Shown here piece by piece: positions 32,327 to 41,763 of a stretch of DNA of 64,000 nt; the stretch's first letter is position 1; each line of letters starts with the position of its first letter. Made by a program: the position numbers and the translations under genes. Origin of the DNA: Deltaproteobacteria bacterium (GTDB lineage Bacteria; Myxococcota_A; Polyangia; DRWM01; JAAZOP01); contig JACRCX010000084.1 of assembly GCA_016218815.1 (NCBI GenBank), forward strand, positions 31,058 through 95,057, read 5' to 3'. Under the pieces are notes generated by a model. It saw only the letters and a list, made by a program, of their open reading frames with translations. It was not told where the DNA came from and did not search any database.

Positions 32327-33018
32327 GCGCCGGCCTCCGGCCCGGTGTCCGAGACGACCCTCCCCGCCTCGATGCGCACCGTCCGGTCCGCCAGCCGCAC
32401 GAAGAGCTGGGGGTCGTGCGTGGCGACGACCAGCGTCGCGCCCCGCGCCTTCTGTTCGCCCAGGAGATCCTGGAGGACCGCCACGGCGTCGGGATCCAGC
32501 CCCGTGGTCGGCTCGTCCAGCAGCACCAGCGCGGGGTCGCCGACGAACGTGCGGGCCAGCGCCACGCGCTGCGTCTGACCGCGAGAGTAGGTTCGCACCG
32601 CGCGGCCCTGGAAGGACCGGACCCGCAGCCGCTCGGCCCACCCCTCGACCGCCTCCGCCGGCGCGCCGCGCAGCGCCGCCGCCAGCTCGATCGCCTCGCG
32701 CCCGGTAAGATCGGCATGGAGTTGGGTACGGTGGGCAAGGAAGGCCAGCCGCGACCGCAACGCGCAGCCGGCATCGATGGCCGTGCGGCCGCCGTACAGC
32801 ACATGTCCCGCGGTCGGGCGCAGGAGCGAGGCCAGGATGCGCAACAGGGTCGACTTGCCCGCCCCGTTGGGACCGACCAGGAGCACGAACTGGCCGGGCT
32901 CGAGTCGCAGGCGGATGCCCGCCAGCGCCCGCACGGCGCCGAAGAGGCGCGCCACTCCCAGGACCTCGACGGGAGTCGGGCTGCCGGAGAGGTCGGGCGA
33001 TCGTCCGGAGTCGTTCAT
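32323..33018 (-). CDS. ccmA: ABC transporter ATPase, CcmA-like
   Basis: A 231-residue nucleotide-binding subunit. ATG at 33018 is preferred over an upstream GTG at 33069, although its ribosome-binding site is weak. Walker A is GPNGAGKSTLLRIL, the Q-loop region is FLAHRTQLHADLTGREA, the ABC signature appears as TYSRGQTQRVALAR, and Walker B is ALVLLDEPTTGLDPDAV with the H-loop ATHD. SRGQTQR instead of LSGGQ is seen in CcmA-type ATPases. It drives the CcmB-like permease encoded next. Confidence 0.87.
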   Translation of the reverse strand: MNDSGRSPDLSGSPTPVEVLGVARLFGAVRALAGIRLRLEPGQFVLLVGPNGAGKSTLLRILASLLRPTAGHVLYGGRTAIDAGCALRSRLAFLAHRTQLHADLTGREAIELAAALRGAPAEAVEGWAERLRVRSFQGRAVRTYSRGQTQRVALARTFVGDPALVLLDEPTTGLDPDAVAVLQDLLGEQKARGATLVVATHDPQLFVRLADRTVRIEAGRVVSDTGPEAGA

Positions 33019-33178
33019 GGCCGGTGGCTCGAGGCGTCGCTCCGCCTCTGCCGCGCCGGATGTTCGCACGAAACCCCGAACAGCGGTAGTTTCCGTTTGA
33101 CCTCGCGAGCGGCAAGGGTATCATGCAGCGCGCCGGAGGAAGAAGGTTCACCCCGCGCGGGTGGGACAGGAGGAGAAG

Positions 33179-35200
33179 ATGCGGACGAAGCTGTGCGGAA
33201 CTGCGGTCGCGGTGCTCGTTCTGGCCGCCGGCTGCGGCGACGACTCGTCGGGAGACAACCTCGGAGTCGCGATGTTCAACGTCGCCCCCGGCTCGGTGCC
33301 GGTCGGCGGCGACGTCCTGCTCACCTGGCGCGTCACGGCGGCCCACCGGATTCGCCTCGAGGCCTGCTCCGGCTTCGGCCCGACCGCGGCGACCGACCCA
33401 AGGGACCGCTTCGGCTGGTGCGTCGGCGGCGCGGTGGTCGAGTTGCCCGCCGAGGATCCCTTCGCCTCGCAGGGCTCGCTGCTGACGACCGTGCTGCATC
33501 CCACCCGTTTCGCCCTGACCGCCCTCGCCGGTGACGGAAGCACCGTGGAGAGCGAGTGGAGAGAGGTCGCGGTGAACGCGCCCCCGGCCGGCGGCCCGCG
33601 AGTGATCGATTTCCGCCCCGATCCGCGCCTCATCTTCCCCGGCGACCACGATGTGTCCGTCTTCACCCATGTGGTCAACGCCGGCGGCGAGCAGCTTCTC
33701 CTCTGCGACGCCACGGCCCACCCCGACGATCCCGGCCGGTGGACGGAGACGAAGCGCTATGAGCCCGACCCCGACGGGGTCGTCAATCAGGTGTGGGAGT
33801 TGTCCGCCGCCGAGATCCCGACGCAGTCGCGCCTCTACGGCCTCCAGACCGCCAGCGGGATCGTCCTGGCCTACGCCCAGCTCGTCGTCCGCACGGGGAC
33901 CGAGGCCGTGCCGAACGTCGTCGAGTTCTCGATCGAGCCGCTGAACCTGGACGAAGGCGACTCGGCCACGCTCACCTGGACGGTGATCGACGCGACCCCG
34001 CCCATCACCGTCTCGCCGCCGATCACGGGCTTCACCGGCGCCACCTCGGCCGGCTCGCTCATCTTCGCACCGCCCTTCCTGGGCTCCGCCGAGGTCCTTT
34101 CCGCCGACACGATCTACACGATGACCGCCACCAACGGGGTCTACTCGGACGTCGCGCGCGTGATCATCACCGTCAACGCGCGACCGGTGGTCGATTCCTT
34201 CACCGCTCTGCCCACGACCGTCGCGTCCGGCGGCACTTCCACCCTGACGTGGGAGACCTCGAAAGCGTCGAGCGTCGTGATCACCGCCGTCCCCCCGGAC
34301 ACCAGCCTGCCCGCCACGTTCGCGCTCGACGACGTCACCGGGATCGCCGTCCACCCGACCGAGACCACGACCTACACGCTCACGGCCGCCGGCGCGACCG
34401 CGACCCCGACGACCGCGACGGCCACCGTGACCGTCGGCTCCGGCGCCTCCGTCGATTCCTTCACCGCGAACCCCGGGATGGTCGCCGTCGGCGGCACTCC
34501 CGTCACCCTGACCTGGACCACCACCAACGCCGACGCCGTGACCATCGCCGCCGTTCCGGCGGATGCCACGCTGCCGACCACCTTCGCCGTCGACGGGACC
34601 GCCACGGCGCACCCCGCCGCCGGTGGTACGACGACCTACACGATCACCGCGACCGGCCCCGTGGGCTCCCCCGCGTCGGTCGACGACTCCGTGACCGTCG
34701 TCGCCCCCGGTGATCTCGTGCTCACCGAGATCATGTTCGACCCGGCCGGAGTCGCCGACAACATGGGCGAGTGGTTCGAGATCCGGAACGTCACCACGTG
34801 GCCCGTTCCGCTCGCCGGCTTCGCCCTGGGCGACGGCACCGCCACGCACGCCGTCACCGGCACCCCGACGCTGGCCGCCGGCGACTGGTTCGTCTTCGGC
34901 ATCAACAGCACCATCGCCACCAACGGCGGCGCCGCCGTGGACTACCAGTACTCCACGCTCTCCTGGCCCAACACCGCGACGCTCGCCCCGAACATCGCCT
35001 TCGACGGCGTGACGATCGACGCCACCTCCCTGACGATCCCCGGGGCGTGGGTTGCGGGAGACGCCATCGTGCTCAACCCCGCGTTCACCACGGCCGCCGG
35101 TAACGACACCCAGGCCAACTGGTGCGCCGCCCGCGCCGCCGACGTCTACGGAACCGATGGCAACCACGGCACCCCGGGCGCCATCAACGCTTGTCCCTAG
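33179..35200 (+). CDS. lipoprotein with Ig-like repeats and C-terminal lamin-tail domain
   Basis: A 673-residue lipoprotein. ATG 33179 follows GGAGGAG. The signal MRTKLCGTAVAVLVLAAGCG has lipobox LAAGC. Repeated beta-sandwich units have the pattern VxSFTxxPxxVxxGGTxTLTWxTxxAxxVxI (e.g. VDSFTALPTTVASGGTSTLT), Thr/Ala/Val-rich and nearly Cys-free. The last ~160 residues form a lamin-tail domain (LTEIMFDPAGVADNMGEWFE ... LAGFALGDGTATHAV), a fold found in secreted bacterial proteins often together with nucleases or adhesion domains. No catalytic motif is seen. It ends four bases before the HExxH gene. Confidence 0.8.
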   Translation: MRTKLCGTAVAVLVLAAGCGDDSSGDNLGVAMFNVAPGSVPVGGDVLLTWRVTAAHRIRLEACSGFGPTAATDPRDRFGWCVGGAVVELPAEDPFASQGSLLTTVLHPTRFALTALAGDGSTVESEWREVAVNAPPAGGPRVIDFRPDPRLIFPGDHDVSVFTHVVNAGGEQLLLCDATAHPDDPGRWTETKRYEPDPDGVVNQVWELSAAEIPTQSRLYGLQTASGIVLAYAQLVVRTGTEAVPNVVEFSIEPLNLDEGDSATLTWTVIDATPPITVSPPITGFTGATSAGSLIFAPPFLGSAEVLSADTIYTMTATNGVYSDVARVIITVNARPVVDSFTALPTTVASGGTSTLTWETSKASSVVITAVPPDTSLPATFALDDVTGIAVHPTETTTYTLTAAGATATPTTATATVTVGSGASVDSFTANPGMVAVGGTPVTLTWTTTNADAVTIAAVPADATLPTTFAVDGTATAHPAAGGTTTYTITATGPVGSPASVDDSVTVVAPGDLVLTEIMFDPAGVADNMGEWFEIRNVTTWPVPLAGFALGDGTATHAVTGTPTLAAGDWFVFGINSTIATNGGAAVDYQYSTLSWPNTATLAPNIAFDGVTIDATSLTIPGAWVAGDAIVLNPAFTTAAGNDTQANWCAARAADVYGTDGNHGTPGAINACP

Positions 35201-35204
35201 CCCC

Positions 35205-36782
35205 GTGGCGCGTCCGTCCCTCCGCCGCCGGCTGATCGCCGCGCTGCTCGCGCTGCTCGTCGCACACATCGCGGTTCCGTCCCTGGGCGCCGAGCGGCGC
35301 CTGACGCGCGAGTATCTCGTCCGCCGCGCCCAGGAAGTCGCCAAGGCCATCTCCTCGGCCCGCGGGCTGCCCCTCCTGGCCCCGGTCCGCGCCGATCTGC
35401 TCACCCGCTCCGAACTGGTCGACCTCGTCCGGCGCCGGACCAACGAGGAGACGCCGCCCGAGGAGATCCGGGCCGAGGGCATACTCCTGGAGCGCCTCGG
35501 CGTCATCGAATCCGCGGCGGACTACGAGCAGCAGATCTACGACATGTTCGAGGAGCAGATCGCAGGGCTCTACGATCCGGACGACCGGACGTTGTACGTC
35601 CTGACCGACCTGTACCCGGACGAAGCCGACCTCACGCTGTGGCACGAAATCGTCCACGCCCTGCAGGACCAGAACTTCCATGTCGGCGAACGCCAGGACG
35701 CGCTCGAGGACGACGGCGATCGCTCGCTCGCCTATGCCGCCATCTGCGAGGGCGACGCGACCCTGACCAGCTCCGTCCTGCAGCTCGGCGTCGGCTGGGA
35801 CGCGCTCGCCTGGCTCTTCCCCGACGACGTGGAATCCATCCGCGCGATGTTCGTCCCGACGGACCCGGACGGCTCCGGCGTCCCCACCGAGCTGCTCGAG
35901 GTGCTGTCCTTCCCGTACGTCGAGGGCGTCGTCTTCGTGCGGCGGCAGTGGGAACAGGGAGGCATCCCGGCCATTGACGACCTGTTCCGCCGGCCCCCGG
36001 AAAGCACCGAGCAGGTCATCCACACCGAGAAGTACGGGGGAGCCGACAGCCCCGTGCGCCTGCGCTTCGGTGACCCCGAGTCCGCCTTCCCCGGCCGGGC
36101 AGTCCGCTACGAGGACACGATGGGCGAGTTCGTGATCCGCGTCTGGCTCGGCATGGCCCTGCCCCGCGAGTCCGCGGCGAAGGCCGCGGCAGGGTGGGGC
36201 GGTGACCGCATCGCCCTGGTCGTACCGTCCGCCGCCCCAGGCGCCGGGTGCGCCTCGGGCGCCGTGCCCCTGGACGACCGGCTCTGGGCCTGCGGCGCGT
36301 CGCCCACCTGCGGAGCCGACGCCGACGTGCGCCTCGGCGAAGCCGAAGGCTGGGCCGTCTGGGCCACCACCTGGGACCCCGCCGGCGAAGACCATCCGTC
36401 GGGCGCGACCGGGGAAGCCGACGAGTTCCGGGACTCGAGCATCGAGGCGCTCAAGGAACTCGCCGGGCCGACCGAGTCCGACGCCCCGGAAGCCCGGGAC
36501 CAGCTCATCGAGCCGGCTCCGACCGAATCGCAGCCGCGGGCTGAAGCCCGCGGTTCCGATGCGGACTCCCTCGCGGGGGTTGCCGAGGAGGACATCGAGG
36601 TCGACGATGAGGGCCGCAGAACCTGGCTCGCGGACGGCGAGTTCGCCGTCGCCGCCGTGCGCAGCGACGGATTGACCGTCAATATCGTCATCGGACCCCC
36701 CGGCCGCGCCGCCGATGCCATCCCCCTCCTGGACGAACTGGCCGCCGCCGTCCAGGCCGACCGCACGACCCCCCAACCCTGA
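35205..36782 (+). CDS. secreted HExxH metalloprotease-like protein
   Basis: A 525-residue exported protein starting at GTG 35205. The signal peptide (RRLIAALLALLVAHIAVPSLGA) precedes a domain with H147EIVH151 in DLTLWHEIVHALQDQNFHVG and a downstream E182 in CEGDAT, a spacing and context like gluzincin metallopeptidases (HExxH...E). The surrounding LYDPDDRTLYVLTDLYPD is a typical pre-helix strand. The C-terminal third is acidic, with cysteine pairs and an Asp/Glu-rich segment; its function is unknown. It shares a unit with the lamin-tail lipoprotein. Proteolysis is inferred, not shown; the family is annotated only as hypothetical in my memory. Confidence 0.75.
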   Translation: MARPSLRRRLIAALLALLVAHIAVPSLGAERRLTREYLVRRAQEVAKAISSARGLPLLAPVRADLLTRSELVDLVRRRTNEETPPEEIRAEGILLERLGVIESAADYEQQIYDMFEEQIAGLYDPDDRTLYVLTDLYPDEADLTLWHEIVHALQDQNFHVGERQDALEDDGDRSLAYAAICEGDATLTSSVLQLGVGWDALAWLFPDDVESIRAMFVPTDPDGSGVPTELLEVLSFPYVEGVVFVRRQWEQGGIPAIDDLFRRPPESTEQVIHTEKYGGADSPVRLRFGDPESAFPGRAVRYEDTMGEFVIRVWLGMALPRESAAKAAAGWGGDRIALVVPSAAPGAGCASGAVPLDDRLWACGASPTCGADADVRLGEAEGWAVWATTWDPAGEDHPSGATGEADEFRDSSIEALKELAGPTESDAPEARDQLIEPAPTESQPRAEARGSDADSLAGVAEEDIEVDDEGRRTWLADGEFAVAAVRSDGLTVNIVIGPPGRAADAIPLLDELAAAVQADRTTPQP

Positions 36783-36869
36783 CCCGCCCCTCCCTCCGGT
36801 CCTGCCAGCCCCCCGTTCCCAGCCCCCGACCCCGTCTTGCCCCCCTCTCCCCACCCCCCCCGATCCCCC

Positions 36870-38111
36870 CTACCGAACGTGCACCACCGATCCCGGATCG
36901 TCCGCCGTGGGCAAGACCGACCACCAGCCGCGCGGCAAGGCCGGCTGTGCGTGGTCGAAGACCCATCGGGCATCGAACGGCGCCAGGTTCACGCAGCCAT
37001 GGCTGCGCACGTGCCCGAAGGCCTTGTGCCAGTACGCTCCGTGCAACGCGATGTCGTCGTTGAAGTACATCACCCACGGCACGTCCTCGAGGTAGTACGG
37101 CTTCTCCTCGGGATTGCTCGGCTCCTCGTTCGCCATCCGATCCGTGATCAGCTTCACCCAGACCCGGAAGGTCCCAGGCGGGGTCGAATGGCCGGCGCGC
37201 CCGGACGACACGAGCGTCGCGTAGATCGGCTGGTCGCCACGGTACGCGACCAGCGTCTGGCTCGACCGGTTGACGTCGAACCACACGTCGTAGGGCCCCA
37301 CCTCCTCCGGCGGCGCGAGGTAGTCGGGACGCCGGACGTCCGAGGCGCGGACGAAGCCGCCGTCATCGACCAGCTCGAGCCACGACGTCGTCCCGACCTC
37401 GTGCTCCGCCGCGAATCGCAGCACGATCTGCGGACCGATGGAACGGTCGCTCGTCGAGCCCGTCCCGGGAAGACGATCCTGGATGCGCGTCGAGGACCGG
37501 AACGTCCATCCCAGATCCTGGAACCCCGACAACTCCTCACCACGGAAGGTCGACGGCCTCGCCAGGAACACCTCCGACGCCCGGACGTAGTCCCCGCCCG
37601 CGGTGCCATAGTAGCGCTCACCCTCGTAGGTCGTTCGCCGTCGAACCGAGACCGCCCAGCCTTCCTCCAGCCAGCGGGATGACCAATTCAGCGACGCATC
37701 GGACAGCCGATCGAAGACCGCGGCGCCCCCTTCGTGCGCGAACGCGCACGGGTACGGCGTGAGTTGGCCCTCGGGCAGGATAGGCAGGGCCGCCGCGTCC
37801 GGAGCCATCGCGCTGGGTACGAGGTAGTCGCCACAGATCCACCCCTCCGCGTAGACTTCCACCCACCAGGAACCACATCCGCGCCCTTCCGCGAACCGAT
37901 AGGCCGGCAGCCGGTTGCCCTCGGCCGCCGTACCCCTTCGCGAGGCCCTGCTGTCGGGCTCCCGGTAGACGGCGACGCGTTCGGAGCGGACGGCGACCGA
38001 GGCGGGCAGGTAGGGCGAAGCGTCGACCTGCTGGGCATGGCCGTCGCTGGGCAGAGCGGCCAGAAGCAGCAGCGAGGCACAACCGATCCGGCGGATCGCG
38101 ATCCGCGTCAT
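36870..38111 (-). CDS. L,D-transpeptidase (YkuD-type) with SH3-like domain
   Basis: A 413-residue exported protein. The ATG at 38111 opens a signal peptide (GCASLLLLAALPSDGHAQ). Residues ~60-160 look SH3-like (VAVYREPDSRASRRGTAAEG, CGSWWVEVYAEGWICGDYL). The C-terminal YkuD catalytic domain has VWFDVNRSSQTLVAYRGDQP, TPPGTFRVWVKL, the motif ALHGAYWH and the active-site Cys in SHGCVNLAPFDARWVF. These enzymes make or attach 3-3 peptidoglycan cross-links or lipoprotein links. The reading is unambiguous around the active site. Confidence 0.93.
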   Translation of the reverse strand: MTRIAIRRIGCASLLLLAALPSDGHAQQVDASPYLPASVAVRSERVAVYREPDSRASRRGTAAEGNRLPAYRFAEGRGCGSWWVEVYAEGWICGDYLVPSAMAPDAAALPILPEGQLTPYPCAFAHEGGAAVFDRLSDASLNWSSRWLEEGWAVSVRRRTTYEGERYYGTAGGDYVRASEVFLARPSTFRGEELSGFQDLGWTFRSSTRIQDRLPGTGSTSDRSIGPQIVLRFAAEHEVGTTSWLELVDDGGFVRASDVRRPDYLAPPEEVGPYDVWFDVNRSSQTLVAYRGDQPIYATLVSSGRAGHSTPPGTFRVWVKLITDRMANEEPSNPEEKPYYLEDVPWVMYFNDDIALHGAYWHKAFGHVRSHGCVNLAPFDARWVFDHAQPALPRGWWSVLPTADDPGSVVHVR

Positions 38112-38401
38112 TCCGGCGGATGGTAGCGCAACAGGTCGTTGTTGCGCCACATTCCTGGTCTTGGTTCTCGACCCCTGAACGGAAGTGTGGGACAACCCGT
38201 GACCATGAATGCCATCCCGCTGTCACGACAACGGTCGTAATCGTGCAACAATTGAGAATCGTTACAGTTACAGCGGGCGGAAGATGGGCCTTGACGACGA
38301 CCCCGACATGGGGAATACTCTTGCAGTCCTTGGGTTGAGGAGACACTGGGGATGGGGCCGGGACTTGCGGGGGGACGAAGTTCGAAGGAGGCGATGGGAG
38401 G
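38112..38401. promoter_or_regulatory. AT-richer divergent promoter region with 8-bp inverted repeat
   Basis: Between the divergent L,D-transpeptidase and CarD-like genes. GCGCAACA (38126-38133) and TGTTGCGC (38140-38147) form a perfect inverted repeat with a 6-base loop 15 bases upstream of the transpeptidase start, so an operator or hairpin is possible. The stretch 38200-38275 is AT-richer (CAACAATTGAGAATCGTTACAG). No promoter pair could be fixed. Confidence 0.35.
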
Positions 38402-38944
38402 ATGACGCTAGCTGCGGGGGCGCTTGTCGGTGGGAAAGCCGTGGCCGATCGTGCGGCCTTCGGCATCGGTGATCCGGTTGTCTCCCCGGCGCATGGGCTG
38501 GGGGAGGTGGTGGCCATCGAGGAACGGGAGTCCTGTGGTCAGAAGCGTTCGTTCTACGTGATCGTGGTTCGGGACACGGGGATCCGGATGGTGGTGCCCA
38601 TCGAGACCGCGGCGACTGCCGGCCTGCGGCGGCCGATCGACCGCAAGGCGGCGACGGCTCTGATGGACGTCTTCAAGGAACGCCGCCCCGCGGTGACGGG
38701 TATCCCGTGGAGCCGGCGCCACCGCCACTACCAGCAGCTCCTGCATTCCGGTTCGGCTGCCGAGGTGGCGAAGGTGTTCCGGGACCTCCTGCGCCTGCGC
38801 TCCCGGAAGGAACTTTCGTTCGGCGAGCGCAAGCTCCTGGATGCGGCGCGCAGGATGCTCGTCAAGGAGGTCGCCCTGGCCTGCGGCGACACCGAAGCGA
38901 AGGTCGAGCGCCGCTTCGAGAAGGCGATCGGTCTGACGAACTGA
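38402..38944 (+). CDS. CarD/CdnL-family transcription regulator
   Basis: A 180-residue protein. The CarD_CdnL_TRCF RNA polymerase-interacting domain is at ~20-70: FGIGDPVVSPAHGLGEVVAI then FYVIVVRDTGIRMVVPIETA. The C-terminal helical DNA-contacting part (VAKVFRDLLRLRSRKELSFG, ERKLLDAARRMLVKEVALA) matches CdnL rather than Mfd. The start at 38402 has GGGAGG immediately before it, which is too close for a normal site, so a later in-frame start (e.g. GTG near 38441) could be real. CarD/CdnL proteins stabilise open promoter complexes, a feature prominent in Myxococcota. Confidence 0.88.
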   Translation: MTLAAGALVGGKAVADRAAFGIGDPVVSPAHGLGEVVAIEERESCGQKRSFYVIVVRDTGIRMVVPIETAATAGLRRPIDRKAATALMDVFKERRPAVTGIPWSRRHRHYQQLLHSGSAAEVAKVFRDLLRLRSRKELSFGERKLLDAARRMLVKEVALACGDTEAKVERRFEKAIGLTN

Positions 38945-38949
38945 TGGAC

Positions 38950-39195
38950 GACCCTCCGAGGGCCCGGTGCACAAGTCCGGGTCGTCCCCTTGTCCGGTAT
39001 CTGTGTTCATCTGTGTCCATCTGTGGTTTCCTCGTCCTGTCCGGCCCCGGATTCGTCCAAGCCATCCGTCTTCGTGAAAGCTCTTGAACCTCGACGGGGA
39101 ATCGGGCGAGAATGCGGTTCCGATCTCGCCCCGCCGGAGCGGTCCGATCATGGATGGCCCCGCGGGTGGGTTCTTGCGACGGGTCGGAGGGGAAC
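38950..39195. repeat. 246-bp gap with CATCTGTG direct repeat
   Basis: The segment 38997-39032 reads ATCTGTGTTCATCTGTG then TCCATCTGTGGTTTCC, the same design as the CATCGGTG blocks at 471-563, 38 kb away. The remaining ~150 bp contains no gene I recognise and ends with the GGAGGGG ribosome-binding site of the next gene. Confidence 0.65.
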
Positions 39196-41178
39196 ATGGG
39201 GCGCACAAGGCTCGCGACGGTCGCGTTCGTGCTGGGGACCTTCGGGTGGTTGGCCGAGGCTCGAGCGCAGACCGACTGGCAGGTGGACAGCACGTTCTCG
39301 GTCCAGCTCTTCGAGCCGGCGCCGGGACCGAACAACTTCGTCAACGTCGAGGGCACGCGCATCGGCAGTGATTTTGCGATCACCGGTGGCGTGATCTTCA
39401 ACTACCAGTGGCAGCCCTTCTCGCTCTACGCCTGCAAGACAGGCACCGGCAACGCGGGAGAGCCGGCGTGCGAGCTGGAGTCCGAGCCGCGGGCCAACAT
39501 CATCGAGCACATGATCGCCGGCGACGCCCTGTTCAGCGTCAGCCTCTTCAAGCTCTTCACCGCCGGTCTTGCCGTGCCCTTCACGCTGTGGCAGACGGGC
39601 GAGCAGATCAACATCGATTCCGGCACCCCGTCCGGCAACGACCTGCCCGGCATGGGCGGCCTCGGCGACATCCGCCTGCACCTCAAGTTCCGCCTCTGGC
39701 CCTTCATGGAGGGCGACAAGGAAGGCTTCGGCATCGCGCTCGCCCCCGTCCTGAGCTTCCCGATCGGCCAGTTCTTCGACGACATCCCCGCCGCCGAGGA
39801 CGACCAGAGCGGCAGCTTCATGGGCTCGAGCCAGGTCGGCGTCACCGCTCGCGTCGTCGCCGACTACTACATGTACCCGTTCCACGCCGCCGTTCAGATC
39901 GGCTACCGCTGGGGCGAGGCGGCGAAGTTCTACGATCGCACCATCGAACACAAGCTCGTCTACGGCGGCGCGTTCGGCTATTTCCCGATGCGCGAGCTGG
40001 AGCTCATGGCCGAGGTCTACGGCTGGAACGGGATGACGACGCGCGTCGACCAGTCGCCCGTCGAGCTGGACGTCGGCGTGAAGTACCACTTCTGGGACGG
40101 CCTCATGCTCGTCGGCGGCGTCGGCCACGGCTTCATCGGCATCGGCGCCCCGCAGGTCCGCGCCTACCTGGGCCTGGCCTACGAGGCGATCGAGGAGCCC
40201 GTCGTCGAGAGCCCGGACCGCGACGGCGACACCATCCTGAACGAGAACGACGCCTGCCCCGACGACGCCGAAGATCCGGACGACTACCAGGACGAGGACG
40301 GCTGTCCCGAGCTGGACAACGACAACGACGGCATCCAGGATATCTACGACGCCTGCCCGATGGTCCCGGAGGACATCGACGGCTACAAGGACGAGGACGG
40401 CTGCATCGATCTCGACCACGACGAGGACGGGATCGACACCCCGGCCGACCAGTGCCCCGAGGACAAGGAGGACTTCGACGGGTTCGCCGACGAGGACGGC
40501 TGCCCCGATCTCGACAACGACAACGACACCATCCCCGACGCCATCGATCTGTGCACCGAGGAACCCGAGGACTTCGACGGATTCGAGGACGACGACGGCT
40601 GTCCCGACCTGGACAACGACCGGGACGGAGTGCCGGACACCACCGACGAGTGCGCGGAGGAGCCCGAGACGCTGAACGGGTTCGACGACCAGGACGGCTG
40701 CCCCGACCGCGGCTCCGCTCTGGTGGTCGTCACCGAAACCCAGATCGAGATCAAGCAGCAGATCAACTTCGCCACCGACTCCGACCGCATCGTCGGACAG
40801 CGCTCCTTCGACATCCTCAACGTCGTCGCCGCCGTCCTGAACGGCAACCCGAACTTCCGCGTCGAGATCCAGGGCCACACCGACGACCGCGGCACCCAAG
40901 AGCACAACATGGACCTCTCCCAGCGCCGCGCCGAGGCCGTGCGGGCCTATCTCATCGAGCAGGGCGTGGCCGGCGGACGCCTCGAGGCCCGCGGCTACGG
41001 TCCCGACGTCCCGATCGAGGACAACCGCACCGCGGCCGGACGGGAGAAGAACCGCCGCGTCGAGTTCCACATCATCGGCTCCGGCAGCCAGTACATTCCG
41101 GCACCCCCGCCGGACGAAGGTGCGCCGCCGGACGAAGGCACGCCGCCGGACGAGGGTGGCGGCGAGATGACGTTCTAG
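39196..41178 (+). CDS. OmpA-family protein with TSP3 repeats (second copy)
   Basis: A 660-residue outer-membrane protein with GGAGGGG before ATG 39196 and a signal ending EARAQ. Residues ~25-335 form a beta-barrel-like domain. Residues ~340-510 have five to six TSP3-type units (DRDGDTILNENDACPDDAED). Residues ~520-632 form the OmpA peptidoglycan-binding domain (INFATDSDRI, VEIQGHTDDRGTQEHN, LSQRRAEAVRAYL, GREKNRRVEFHI). A tail of Pro-Pro-Asp-Glu-Gly repeats (APPDEG, TPPDEG) follows. Compared with the copy at 1476 the barrel has little similarity, but the TSP3-OmpA half matches in architecture. Confidence 0.93.
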   Translation: MGRTRLATVAFVLGTFGWLAEARAQTDWQVDSTFSVQLFEPAPGPNNFVNVEGTRIGSDFAITGGVIFNYQWQPFSLYACKTGTGNAGEPACELESEPRANIIEHMIAGDALFSVSLFKLFTAGLAVPFTLWQTGEQINIDSGTPSGNDLPGMGGLGDIRLHLKFRLWPFMEGDKEGFGIALAPVLSFPIGQFFDDIPAAEDDQSGSFMGSSQVGVTARVVADYYMYPFHAAVQIGYRWGEAAKFYDRTIEHKLVYGGAFGYFPMRELELMAEVYGWNGMTTRVDQSPVELDVGVKYHFWDGLMLVGGVGHGFIGIGAPQVRAYLGLAYEAIEEPVVESPDRDGDTILNENDACPDDAEDPDDYQDEDGCPELDNDNDGIQDIYDACPMVPEDIDGYKDEDGCIDLDHDEDGIDTPADQCPEDKEDFDGFADEDGCPDLDNDNDTIPDAIDLCTEEPEDFDGFEDDDGCPDLDNDRDGVPDTTDECAEEPETLNGFDDQDGCPDRGSALVVVTETQIEIKQQINFATDSDRIVGQRSFDILNVVAAVLNGNPNFRVEIQGHTDDRGTQEHNMDLSQRRAEAVRAYLIEQGVAGGRLEARGYGPDVPIEDNRTAAGREKNRRVEFHIIGSGSQYIPAPPPDEGAPPDEGTPPDEGGGEMTF

Positions 41179-41208
41179 AAGTCGACGGCGGGGCGGGAGG
41201 TTCCGGCG

Positions 41209-41745
41209 ATGGGTTGGACGGCACGGGCATTCCTGCTGCTGGCCGCGCTCGGCTGCGGCGGCAACCTCTACGGCTACGGGCGCTACTACATCCCCCTTGC
41301 CGAGGAGGACGCGTATGCGGCCGCGGCGATCGAGCCGCCGTACACCGACGTCGTGCGCGATCCCGGCGCGTACGCCGACCAGACGCTCGGCTGGTTCGGC
41401 GTCGTTCGCGAGGTCCTGCCCCAGGACGACGGCACCATCCTGGTGCGGATGAGCCAACGGCCGCACATCGAGCGCCACCTCTGTTCCGGGCGCGCGGAAG
41501 ACTCGTGCCGCGTCACCGTCTCCGAGCGCGACGCCGGGCCGTTCTCCGTCCGCCTGCACCTCCGATCCGGCGCCGATTCCGAAGGCGAGAACCGCGTGCA
41601 GTGGGAATCGCTGCTCAAGATCTACGGCCGCCCCAGCGGCGACTACGATTCCACCGGCGGCCCGCTCCTCGACGTCGACTACTACCGCCACTGGCCGCGA
41701 GGCCAGTACGTCGACACCACCGCCTCGCCGGTCATGCGCCGCTAG
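41209..41745 (+). CDS. small lipoprotein, hypothetical
   Basis: A 178-residue lipoprotein. ATG 41209 with GGGAGG upstream; signal MGWTARAFLLLAALGCG has lipobox AALGC. The mature part begins with Gly/Tyr-rich GGNLYGYGRYYIPLAEEDA and has two cysteines (HLCSGRAEDSC). It resembles the OB-fold-like 'AYxDQTLGWFGVV' type of small periplasmic proteins in that a Gly-Val-Val strand follows ADQTLGWF. It is 31 bp downstream of the OmpA gene and 19 bp upstream of the Cys-rich lipoprotein, so probably in their operon. Function unknown. Confidence 0.75.
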   Translation: MGWTARAFLLLAALGCGGNLYGYGRYYIPLAEEDAYAAAAIEPPYTDVVRDPGAYADQTLGWFGVVREVLPQDDGTILVRMSQRPHIERHLCSGRAEDSCRVTVSERDAGPFSVRLHLRSGADSEGENRVQWESLLKIYGRPSGDYDSTGGPLLDVDYYRHWPRGQYVDTTASPVMRR

Positions 41746-41763
41746 CGCGGATCGGCGCTCGCC

